Shown piece by piece: positions 1 through 5,947 of a stretch of 11,424 bases of DNA. The stretch lies in assembly GCA_050694175.1 (NCBI GenBank), contig JBOGXA010000032.1, positions 1 through 11,424 on the forward strand, in the 5' to 3' direction. A program made the translations under genes and the position numbers. This stretch comes from JBOGXA01 sp050694175. Its GTDB lineage: Bacteria > Actinomycetota > CADDZG01 > WHSQ01. A model generated the notes under the pieces. That model ran no database searches. It was given only the letters and a program-made list of their open reading frames with translations, and was not told where the DNA came from. Numbering within the stretch: the stretch's first letter is position 1; each line of letters starts with the position of its first letter.

Positions 1-2
1 TG

Positions 3-581
3 GTCGCTCGCCTCCACGACGAGCTCGTCGATGTCGATCCGGATGTGATCGTCACGTTCGGAAGCGACGGGTTCACCGGTCACCCAGATCATCAGGCCGT
101 CTCGGCCTGGGTGTCGACGGCGGTGCGGATGTGGGATCGGCCTCGGGCGCGCGTCCTGCACGCGGTCGTGCCGCGATCATGGGAGGAGACCATCGTGCAC
201 CGGCTAAACGAGTTCGATTTCTTCTACCCGGACCATCCGCATTTCTCGGGCGTTAACGACATCAGGGTCCATCTCGACGACGAACTCGTGGACGCGAAGG
301 TCGACGCGCTTCGCGCACACGCGAGTCAGATGGAGCCGTTGTTCGAGGCCTACGGCGAGGACTTCTTCCGGTCTATCCTGTCGACGGAGGTTTTCCGATC
401 TGGAGTGCGTTCGAGCCTCCGTTCGAGGGTGCTTCTAGACCCAAGCGCGCGTAGCTTCGATCGCGGCCGTGAGCTCCCCGACAGCGCGCTCGATGTCGGC
501 TTCCGCAAGGAGGCCCTTGACCGATGCCATTGTGTAGCGAGTTCTGAGCCAAGCTCACGAAAGCCACCCGCACCCAGCTGA
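3..581 (+). CDS. PIG-L/LmbE family deacetylase, 3' part (5' end outside the window)
   Basis: This is the C-terminal part of a zinc-dependent N-acetylglucosaminyl deacetylase-like protein (PIG-L/LmbE superfamily, which includes MshB and Mca of mycothiol metabolism). The frame is open from the left edge, so the GTG at 45 is internal rather than the start. Visible is the second family motif, TFGSDGFTGHPDHQAVS, whose HPDH histidine is a zinc ligand in the family. The first motif (AHPDDE type) would lie off the window. The segment H-A-S-Q-M-E-P followed by FFRSILSTEVFRSG matches the usual end of the family. The last 50 or so residues, from about position 400, are Arg/Ser-rich and not family-like, so the original end may have been replaced or frameshifted. 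In that stretch the minus strand holds a 31-codon ORF (435-530, MASVKGLLAEADIERAV...) of unknown meaning. The substrate cannot be told. Confidence 0.8.
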   Translation, partial: VARLHDELVDVDPDVIVTFGSDGFTGHPDHQAVSAWVSTAVRMWDRPRARVLHAVVPRSWEETIVHRLNEFDFFYPDHPHFSGVNDIRVHLDDELVDAKVDALRAHASQMEPLFEAYGEDFFRSILSTEVFRSGVRSSLRSRVLLDPSARSFDRGRELPDSALDVGFRKEALDRCHCVASSEPSSRKPPAPS

Positions 582-699
582 TCCCGGACTCCCGCCGCGC
601 TCGAACTCTTCAGCCGATAGGAGGTCGATCACCTGGATTGCCCGGCCCTTTCTTCACGTGAGCGCCGTGCAATAAGGGCATCGGTCAACACAGAATGGC

Positions 700-1500
700 T
701 CATCGTTTTATGTCTCGGCCGGCGAACGTGACCAAAGCGGTCACGAGCGCCGCTACCGTCAGCCCCCCGAGGGCCCAGAGATCCACGAGCGCCTCGCCCG
801 CCATGACCTCGCCCGCGCGGAAGTAGTGGAACGGCGATAGGAACCGCAATCCATACAGCTGGTCGATCAGCAGGGCGGCAAAGTTCACGAAGAAAGACAG
901 GACGACCACGCCGACTCCAAACCCCACCGCGCGACCGCGCAGGCTCGAGTGCGCGCTGATCAACAGCGCGACCGTCGCGACACCGGTGAAAAGTAGCCAC
1001 GATCCGAAAAACGCCCGTGCGAGTTCGCCAACCGCCACCTCGTCTACCTTGTCGATCGTCAGCCGAGCGACGAGCGCCGAGGCGAATCCCATCGCCTCGG
1101 CGAAGGTCACGGCCACGAGAGCCGCTGCGGCCTTTCCGGCCAAGAACGATGTTCTCCCCACAGGCCGCGTCAGCACCAGGTCGATGGTGCCCCTCTCCAC
1201 CTCGGTCGCGACCGCCCCGGAGGCGATCATGAGCGCGGACGCGGTGAACAGAGAGAGGGTCAACAGATGGGACATCCCTGCGGCGACCCAACCCGATGGA
1301 CGCAGGAAGTCCACGGAGCCTCCCAACAACGCCTGGATGGCGCGCGGCGGCTCCTGAAGAAAACCCTGAACATCCGAATCGGTCGCGAACGAAGACGACG
1401 AGAGAAGTATCAGATAAAAGAAGATCGCCACGCCCAGGCCGACGGCGATGAGGCTCCTCCTCACCTGCCGCAGGGATTGAACAAAGACGTCGGCGTTCAT
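700..1500 (-). CDS. ABC-2 type transporter permease
   Basis: This is the membrane subunit of an ABC exporter, 266 aa. About six hydrophobic helices can be seen, near residues 17-37, 72-97, 120-147, 160-182, 190-213 and 239-260, with no signal peptide. The stretch ERGTIDLVLTRPVGR (about residues 102-116), followed by a helix beginning near FLAGK, is the hallmark of ABC-2 permeases: a cytoplasmic coupling segment between helices 2 and 3. The ATG overlaps the TGA of the upstream ATPase gene as ATGA, so the two are translationally coupled and the products should form one transporter at the cytoplasmic membrane, probably a dimer of each subunit. The closest well-known types are the antibiotic or unknown-substrate exporters of actinobacteria. 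The substrate cannot be inferred. The gene converges with the PIG-L gene, and no clear terminator was seen in the 118-bp gap. Confidence 0.9.
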   Translation of the reverse strand: MNADVFVQSLRQVRRSLIAVGLGVAIFFYLILLSSSSFATDSDVQGFLQEPPRAIQALLGGSVDFLRPSGWVAAGMSHLLTLSLFTASALMIASGAVATEVERGTIDLVLTRPVGRTSFLAGKAAAALVAVTFAEAMGFASALVARLTIDKVDEVAVGELARAFFGSWLLFTGVATVALLISAHSSLRGRAVGFGVGVVVLSFFVNFAALLIDQLYGLRFLSPFHYFRAGEVMAGEALVDLWALGGLTVAALVTALVTFAGRDIKR

Positions 1501-2396
1501 GGTTGCTCCCGCCCGTAGACCTCGAAGAAGGCCTCCCGAAGGCTGGCGGGCTCGGCCAGGAAATCCTCCACGCCCACAGTGGCGAGTCGATCCAGCAGAG
1601 GCTGCATGTCGCCGCGGTAGTCAAAGTGAATGATCCGATCGTCGCCCCGCAGCTCCGAGACGCCCGGCAGCTCGAAGGCGGCGCGATCGAGAGAGGGATC
1701 CTTAAGAGTGACGGTGCAGTGCCGCACGCGCCCGACGGCGAGCTGCTCGGTGGGGGCCTCCTTGACCACGCGTCCCTTTCTCAAGACGGCGACTCGGTCG
1801 GCGGCGTCCTCGACCTCGGACAGGATGTGTGAGGACAGAAAGATGGTTCCACCGCCCGCGCGGTGCTCTCTTAGCAGAGCCATGAAGCGGTCTTTCATCA
1901 CCGGGTCCAGACCCTCGGTAGGTTCGTCGAGAACCACGAGCTCTGGTTCGTGTTGGAACGCCTGAACGATGGCGATCTTCTGGCGCATGCCTCGCGAGTA
2001 GAAGCGCACCTCCTTGTCGAGATCCGTCTTCGCCAGCTCGAACCGGGCGCAAAGATCCTTCACGCGCGCCGGCTGGCGAGGATGCAGGGCTCCGAGATAG
2101 TCGAGGCATTCACGTCCGGTCATCTGCGGCCACAGGCCGAACTCACCGGGAATGTGCCCGACACGTTCGAGGACCGATCGAAGTTCGCGGGCCACATCGT
2201 GACCAAAGACGCGTATCGATCCACCGGTTGGGCGGAGGAGTCCGAGGATGCAGCGAATCGTCGTTGTCTTACCCGAGCCATTGGGACCGAGGTATCCGTA
2301 TGTCTCGCCCTGAGCGACACTCAGCGACACGTCCCGCACTGCCTCGACTCGACCGTAACGCTTGGTCAGAGCGCGTATCTCAATCGCGGAGCTCAT
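1497..2396 (-). CDS. ABC transporter ATP-binding protein
   Basis: This is the ATPase subunit (299 aa) that powers the permease encoded directly downstream. Motifs from the chosen ATG at 2396: Walker A GPNGSGKT at 37-44; Q-loop region GHIPGEFGLWPQMTG around 80-94, where the usual Gln is replaced by IPGE as in a known ABC-2 exporter subgroup; signature YSRGMRQK around 133-140 in place of LSGGQ; Walker B LVVLDEPTEGLD at 153-164; H-loop SSH at 188-190. The C-terminal 90 residues form the regulatory tail common in this group. The frame extends upstream to 2543, but the added 49 residues are Arg-rich and unlike the family, while MSSAIEIRALTKRYG is a typical start. The ribosome binding site is weak (GGTG about 6 bases upstream). 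The gene is first of the two-gene minus-strand operon. Confidence 0.92.
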   Translation of the reverse strand: MSSAIEIRALTKRYGRVEAVRDVSLSVAQGETYGYLGPNGSGKTTTIRCILGLLRPTGGSIRVFGHDVARELRSVLERVGHIPGEFGLWPQMTGRECLDYLGALHPRQPARVKDLCARFELAKTDLDKEVRFYSRGMRQKIAIVQAFQHEPELVVLDEPTEGLDPVMKDRFMALLREHRAGGGTIFLSSHILSEVEDAADRVAVLRKGRVVKEAPTEQLAVGRVRHCTVTLKDPSLDRAAFELPGVSELRGDDRIIHFDYRGDMQPLLDRLATVGVEDFLAEPASLREAFFEVYGREQP

Positions 2397-2915
2397 GGGG
2401 CACCATTGTCGCTGCCGCAATGAGGTTAAGCAGACGCAGGGACTGCGCCATTCGACAAGCGAAACTGGGTGTCCGATGCTCCTCGAGAGTGTTTGCCGCC
2501 GTCTCAACCAGCCGGTGCGAGAGGTCCTGTCCGCGCGCACCATCGAGCGGAGCCAGCCGCGTGAGCGCCTCCGCGGGGCGATGGTCTCCGAACACTTCGC
2601 CCTCGCCGGACTTGGCCTCTAGGAAACCACTTAGCGCGCGGGCCCTGGCGAGCTCCTTGCCGTTCATCGGCACGTTGGGGTCGGCAGGCCTGCGGCGGGC
2701 AATCCGGACCAAGAGCGGACCACTGCCTGGGGGAGGGTAGCTCGCCTCCCGGAGCGCGCTCCAAATCGGCGTGCCCAAGAGGTTCTCGGGATCTGCATCT
2801 CGTCCAGCAGCCCGGCCTCGAGCGTCCGCTGCGCCGTGTTGGGTCCCTGCGACACTTGCGTCGACCCCCGCTAATGAGACGACGCGCTTCGGCGTCTTCC
2901 CGTGAAGATGTTGAC
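2397..2915 (-). other. about 520 bp without a recognisable intact gene
   Basis: This stretch lies between the divergent ABC operon (minus) and the methyltransferase gene (plus). A minus-strand open frame spans 2380-2961 (193 codons). Its downstream half, from about 2720 to 2380, has a plausible coding composition (for example GQDLSHRLVETAANTLEEH), but I recognise no family. It would overlap both neighbouring gene starts, so I do not call it a gene. The only recognisable piece is a short RibD-like relic at 2790-2855, listed separately. Promoters for the two divergent genes should lie here, but no convincing -35/-10 pair was identified. Confidence 0.4.
2790..2855 (-). pseudogene. Short relic resembling a RibD C-terminal/dihydrofolate reductase-like domain
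   Basis: The minus-strand frame starting at 2855 reads SQGPNTAQRTLEAGLLDEMQI. This resembles the segment of RibD_C/dihydrofolate-reductase family proteins usually written G-x-NTAQ-x-L-x-AGL-x-DE-x-x-I, which precedes the PVLLG-G-RLF strand. Immediately after it a neighbouring frame gives ENLLGTPIW, faintly like the next motif. No start or further domain is visible and the methyltransferase gene begins just beyond, so this would be a 22-residue decayed remnant. The match is by memory of the family pattern and could be chance. Confidence 0.35.
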
Positions 2916-3845
2916 GTGAATCAGACAAGCCACCAGGAACGCAAACGGGCTGCCGAAGCACTTGCTAAGGCTGGTTTCCTTGCTCCAGAAGCCGAGGCGG
3001 ACGCGCTGGTAGAAGCATCGGCCGAGGGCTCGGGGCCGATCAATCGGCTGGTCGCTCGTCGCCTTCAGGGAGAACCGCTTGCGTGGATCACCGGGTTCAT
3101 CCGCTTCTGTGGCGTCCGTGTCCGCGTCGATGCCGGAGTCTTCGTGCCACGACCGCACACCGAGCAGCTGGCGCGGCGGGCAGCTGCTCTCCTGCCCCAT
3201 GACGGAGTTGCAGTCGACCTGTGCACCGGTTGTGGCGCGGTCGCGGTGGTCCTTCGCGCCGCTCATCCCCAAGCCACCGTCGTCGCCACGGGTCTCGACC
3301 AGGCCGCGGTTGCGTGCGCGCGAGCAAACGGAGTCCAAGCACTGGTCGGCGACCTCGATGAGCCGCTGCCGCGATCCCTTCGCGGGTCCGTCGACCTCAT
3401 GACGGCCGTTGTCCCCTACGTACCCAGCGATCAACTGCACCTTCTGCCGCGCGATGTGCTCGCCAACGAACCCGCAACAGCGATTGACGGTGGGCCCCGA
3501 GGGACCGTCGTGCTGACACGCGCGGCACAGGCAGCCGCACGCCTCCTGCGTCCGGGCGGAACAGTGCTGCTCGAGATTGGCGGCGATCAAGCTGAGGAAC
3601 TAGCGACGACGCTGAACGATCTCGGGCTATCGAGGGTGGCCGTACATCGCGACGAGGACGGGCAGGATCGCGTGATTGAGGCGATCCTCGACTGGGCCGA
3701 CCGAGGTCGCAGCGCAGCGACTAGAACCGCCTCAGAGCACGCGACACGATTTCGACACGCGTGCGACACAAAATGCCGAGAAGCTATGGCAACTTTCGCG
3801 AGACCCGATTCGACCTGTGACCTGCGACGATGCACGATTTTGTGA
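2916..3845 (+). CDS. PrmC/HemK-related putative protein-(glutamine-N5) methyltransferase
   Basis: This is a class I SAM-dependent methyltransferase of the PrmC-related family (unknown substrate, TIGR03704-like). It has an N-terminal helical region of about 60 residues, then EPLAWITGFIRFCGVRVRVDAGVFVPRPHTE, which corresponds to the PrmC linker (P-x-x-Y-I-x-G, then the FVPRP-E strand). SAM motif I is VDLCTGCGAVAV at about 100-111. The catalytic NPPY motif is replaced by VVPY (about 165-168, in AVVPYVPSDQ); the family relatives I recall have NAPYVP. The motif NEPATAIDGGPRG follows. I chose GTG 2916 because GAAG lies 8 bases upstream; ATG 2874 and TTG 2856 are possible but lack a ribosome binding site and add an Arg-rich tail. 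Family homology ends near residue 260 (DRVIEAILDW). The last 50 residues read into the repeats beside the att core and are probably acquired. Activity on release factors is doubtful. Confidence 0.75.
   Translation: MNQTSHQERKRAAEALAKAGFLAPEAEADALVEASAEGSGPINRLVARRLQGEPLAWITGFIRFCGVRVRVDAGVFVPRPHTEQLARRAAALLPHDGVAVDLCTGCGAVAVVLRAAHPQATVVATGLDQAAVACARANGVQALVGDLDEPLPRSLRGSVDLMTAVVPYVPSDQLHLLPRDVLANEPATAIDGGPRGTVVLTRAAQAAARLLRPGGTVLLEIGGDQAEELATTLNDLGLSRVAVHRDEDGQDRVIEAILDWADRGRSAATRTASEHATRFRHACDTKCREAMATFARPDSTCDLRRCTIL
3742..3769 (+). repeat. Three CGACAC direct repeats with 11-bp period; candidate arm sites of a different recombinase
   Basis: CGACAC occurs at 3742, 3753 and 3764, exactly 11 bp apart. 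The first repeat starts 140 bp before the tRNA core at 3882. The TTGACGCGG tandem repeats of the other two copies start 149-150 bp before their cores. Equivalent position and period but different sequence suggest arm-type sites of another integrase. The array lies inside the extended 3' end of the methyltransferase frame. Confidence 0.45.
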
Positions 3846-3848
3846 AGT

Positions 3849-3863
3849 GACGAGAAGCGACGA
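3849..3863 (+). repeat. GACGA pair with 10-bp period near core copy 1
   Basis: GACGA occurs at 3849-3853 and 3859-3863, 19-33 bp before the core. It is the positional counterpart of the CTCAGGA pair with 10-bp period before core copy 2, but its sequence is different. It could be a helper-protein site one helical turn apart; function is inferred only. Confidence 0.3.
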
Positions 3864-3881
3864 AAACACCCAGGGACAGGA

Positions 3882-3923
3882 CTCTTAATCCGTAGGTTCA
3901 GGGTTCGATTCCCTGGCGACCCA
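3882..3923 (+). repeat. tRNA-Lys(CTT) 3' fragment, att core copy 1
   Basis: The 42 nt parse exactly as tRNA positions 32-73: anticodon loop CTCTTAA (anticodon CTT, Lys), 3' anticodon stem TCCGT, variable loop AGGTT, T arm CAGGG-TTCGATT-CCCTG, acceptor strand GCGACCC and discriminator A. No D arm or 5' acceptor strand lies upstream and no CCA follows, so this is not a functional tRNA gene. It is the type of fragment left by elements that integrate into the 3' half of a tRNA gene. Confidence 0.85.
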
Positions 3924-3971
3924 CCCCTGACCAGGAGTTTCGCGTTGGCTTCGATGATCGTTCGTTGCTCG

Positions 3972-4005
3972 TTGACGCGCAAGTGTCGCGCAACTTGACG
4001 CGGAA
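3972..4005 (+). promoter_or_regulatory. Right-hand arm-type repeats, copy 1
   Basis: TTGACGCGCAA (3972-3982) and TTGACGCGGAA (3995-4005) lie in the same orientation with starts 23 bp apart, 90 bp and 113 bp after the core start. Spacing is identical in copy 2. I interpret them as integrase arm-binding sites. Confidence 0.6.
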
Positions 4006-4097
4006 ACTGGCGAACGTCGCCGCACCGCCATCATCGAGAGTTGCATTTTGACTGTTCAACACAGTCTTGGCCGCGGGAAGAGCCGTCCGTGAGGCAT

Positions 4098-4119
4098 CAA
4101 CGAACCGGGAAGTTCGTTG
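4098..4119 (+). repeat. Inverted repeat at the inner end of the right-hand arm, copy 1
   Basis: CAACGAAC and GTTCGTTG form an 8-bp inverted repeat around a 6-nt loop. Similarity to copy 2 stops exactly at its end. There is no T run, so it is not an obvious terminator. Confidence 0.5.
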
Positions 4120-4305
4120 TCATGGGTGGCCCTCAATTGTCCTCGGTGTCCAGCCTCCGTCTCTGCCTCTGACACTCGAGGATCTCAGCACTAGAAGGGA
4201 ACGCGAAGGTCAGCTGACTCCTGCACAGATGCTGTCCAAACCCTGCCGGGGGCACCAAACCGAACAAAAGCGGTGCGCGGATCCGAACCTGGCTACTGTT
4301 ACAGG

Positions 4306-5907
4306 ATGCTAGAGGAAGAATCTCCGAGGGTGGAACGGGTCCGTACCGCGGAAGTTATCGCGGCGCTTTCTCAGGCAACCGATCTCAGCATAGGGGTGCC
4401 CCTCGAGCACGGCCTGCACAGCACGCTGTTCGCGATGCGCCTCGGCGAGCGCTTGGACGTCGATTCGGAAACGGCCTCGCAGACGTACTACTCGTGCCTG
4501 CTGTTCTACATCGGCTGCACCGCCGGAGCGGAGCTCGCCGCCGAGCTCTTCGGCGATGACGATGCTCTGACGACCTACGCCACTCCGGGCAGGTTCGGGT
4601 CTCGGATCGAGATGATGACGGGGTTCATGCGGGCGCTGGCCCCTCCGGGTAATCCGCCGCCGGTACGCGCCCTTCAGATCGTGCGCGGGATTCCACGCGC
4701 GGCCAGCGCGCTCAAGACGCAGGTGGCTGCTCAATGCGAGGTAGGTCAGATGCTGACCGACCGACTCGGTCTCCCCACGTCCATGCGGGGGCTGTTCGCC
4801 CACCTTGCCGAACGTTGGGACGGTAAAGGCCAGCCCGGTCGTGCCCAGCGCGACGACATCCCACTGCCTGTACGGATCGTTCACGTGGCTCGGGACGCGG
4901 CCTTCCAGCGCATGCTGGGCGGCGAAGAGTTTGCCGCACGCGTCATTCGCGAGCGGGGGGGTAGCGCTTTCGATCCCGACATAGCTGAACAGCTCGCGGA
5001 CGGGGCCGCGGAGATCCTTGCGCTCGATGACGATAAATCGGCATGGGAGGAAACGCTCGACTCCGAGCCGACCCCGCGATTGACCCTCGAGGGCGAAGCG
5101 ATCGACGAGGCACTGGCAGCGATGGGCGACTTCTCCGACCTCGTCTCTCGATTTCTGGTCGGTCACTCGGCCGGAGTCGCGAAGTTGGCAACGGCGGCGG
5201 CCCGGCAGTGCGGTTTCGAGGCCGCCGACGTCGCGGCGATCCGGCGCGCAGCTCTCGTACACGACCTGGGGCGGGTCGCGGTCCCGGTCCGCATCTGGAA
5301 TAAGGCCGCGCCGCTGACGCCGGACGACTGGGAGCGGGTCAGGTTGCACGCGTATCAGTCCGAGCGCGTCCTCAGCCACTCCCCCTTCTTTGCCGCTCTC
5401 GCGCCGGTTGCCACCACCCACCATGAGCGACTGGATGGCTCGGGATATCACCGAGGAATGGCCGCCGCGGCGCTCACGCCGGCCGCGCTCGTGCTCGCCG
5501 CCGCCGACGCCTTTCACGCGATGACCGAGCCACGGCCGCACCGCGAGGCGCTCTCGCCGGAACAGGCCGCCGCGGAGCTGGGCCGGGAAGCGAGCGCGGG
5601 ACGACTGGACGCCGACGCCGTTGCCGCAGTGCTCGAGGCAGCTGGGCAAAGGGTCCCGCGCATGGAGCGCCCGGCAGGACTGACCGATCGGGAGGCCCAG
5701 GTCGTCGGCCTGCTGGCGCGCGGCCTGCAGACGAAGCAGATCGCACGGGCGCTCGGGATCTCGGTCAAGACGGCCGACCGCCACATCCAGAACGCCTACG
5801 GAAAGATCGGCGTGTCGACGCGCGCGGCGGCGGCACTGTTCGCGATGCAGCACGGGCTCGCGGCATGGGGAGAACTCCCGATTTCCCGCACCGTCCCCCG
5901 CTCGTAG
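4306..5907 (+). CDS. Tandem HD-GYP-type phosphohydrolase with C-terminal LuxR helix-turn-helix
   Basis: A 533-aa putative one-component regulator. An N-terminal half (about 1-230) looks like a degenerate HD-GYP copy, keeping only a GYP-like tail, ERWDGKGQPG at 169-178. The second half is a canonical HD-GYP core: H287 in VGHSAGV, HD at 319-320 in ALVHDLG, H348 in LHAYQS, and HHERLDGSGYHRG at 372-384. Such cores bind metals, and characterised members hydrolyse cyclic di-GMP. A LuxR-type DNA-binding domain starts at LTDREAQVV (459) and includes QIARALGISVKTADRHIQN. I infer that nucleotide or metabolite sensing is coupled to DNA binding; no separate receiver domain is seen. ATG 4306 starts MLEEESPRVERVRTAEV; an upstream GTG at 4273 adds 11 residues. 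No good ribosome binding site is visible. The gene is first of the cassette A operon and probably controls it. Confidence 0.85.
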   Translation: MLEEESPRVERVRTAEVIAALSQATDLSIGVPLEHGLHSTLFAMRLGERLDVDSETASQTYYSCLLFYIGCTAGAELAAELFGDDDALTTYATPGRFGSRIEMMTGFMRALAPPGNPPPVRALQIVRGIPRAASALKTQVAAQCEVGQMLTDRLGLPTSMRGLFAHLAERWDGKGQPGRAQRDDIPLPVRIVHVARDAAFQRMLGGEEFAARVIRERGGSAFDPDIAEQLADGAAEILALDDDKSAWEETLDSEPTPRLTLEGEAIDEALAAMGDFSDLVSRFLVGHSAGVAKLATAAARQCGFEAADVAAIRRAALVHDLGRVAVPVRIWNKAAPLTPDDWERVRLHAYQSERVLSHSPFFAALAPVATTHHERLDGSGYHRGMAAAALTPAALVLAAADAFHAMTEPRPHREALSPEQAAAELGREASAGRLDADAVAAVLEAAGQRVPRMERPAGLTDREAQVVGLLARGLQTKQIARALGISVKTADRHIQNAYGKIGVSTRAAAALFAMQHGLAAWGELPISRTVPRS

Positions 5908-5922
5908 CGTCTTAAAAGACGC
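5907..5922 (+). promoter_or_regulatory. Short hairpin between the regulator and hydrolase genes
   Basis: GCGTCTTAAAAGACGC overlaps the last base of the regulator's TAG stop. It can form a 6-bp stem with a TAAA loop. No T run follows and the AGGAGG of the next gene starts 15 bases later. It may be an mRNA-processing or attenuating structure, or an operator half-site; it is not a typical terminator. Confidence 0.35.
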
Positions 5923-5947
5923 GGCGATCGACGAGCAGGAGGCAACC

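Larger units (their letters stand above)
3882..4119 (+). repeat. Attachment-site copy 1: tRNA-Lys core plus right-hand arm (left end of cassette A)
   Basis: This 238-bp segment aligns without gaps to 8386-8623, about 88% identical by hand count. The first 124 bp (core through the second arm site) differ at only two positions, and divergence rises afterwards. It contains the 42-nt tRNA-Lys 3' fragment (3882-3923), two TTGACGCG-type sites and a terminal inverted repeat. Its left flank does not resemble the left arm of copies 2 and 3, so this is a junction between cassette A and different DNA. Just before the core, GGA can pair with TCC of the anticodon stem, which is not so in copies 2 and 3. 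Confidence 0.85.

Noticed and set aside
629..1624. 331-codon minus-strand ORF, Arg/Gly-rich
   Set aside because: It is out of frame with the ABC permease, which has transmembrane helices and the ERGTIDLVLTRP motif. Composition is that of a shadow frame.
3882..3923. Functional tRNA-Lys gene
   Set aside because: Only positions 32-73 are present in all three copies. No D arm, 5' acceptor strand or anticodon 5' stem could be found upstream.
3587..3982. Minus-strand ORF containing SPGNRTLNLRIKS
   Set aside because: That peptide is the antisense translation of the tRNA-Lys 3' fragment, a known annotation artefact. The rest is antisense to the methyltransferase gene.
4067..4312. 81-codon plus-strand ORF before the HD-GYP/LuxR gene
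   Set aside because: It starts in the conserved arm, overlaps the regulator start, has no recognisable domain and no ribosome binding site.
5907..5922. Rho-independent terminator after the regulator gene
   Set aside because: The stem is short, there is no T run, and the next gene's ribosome binding site follows at once.
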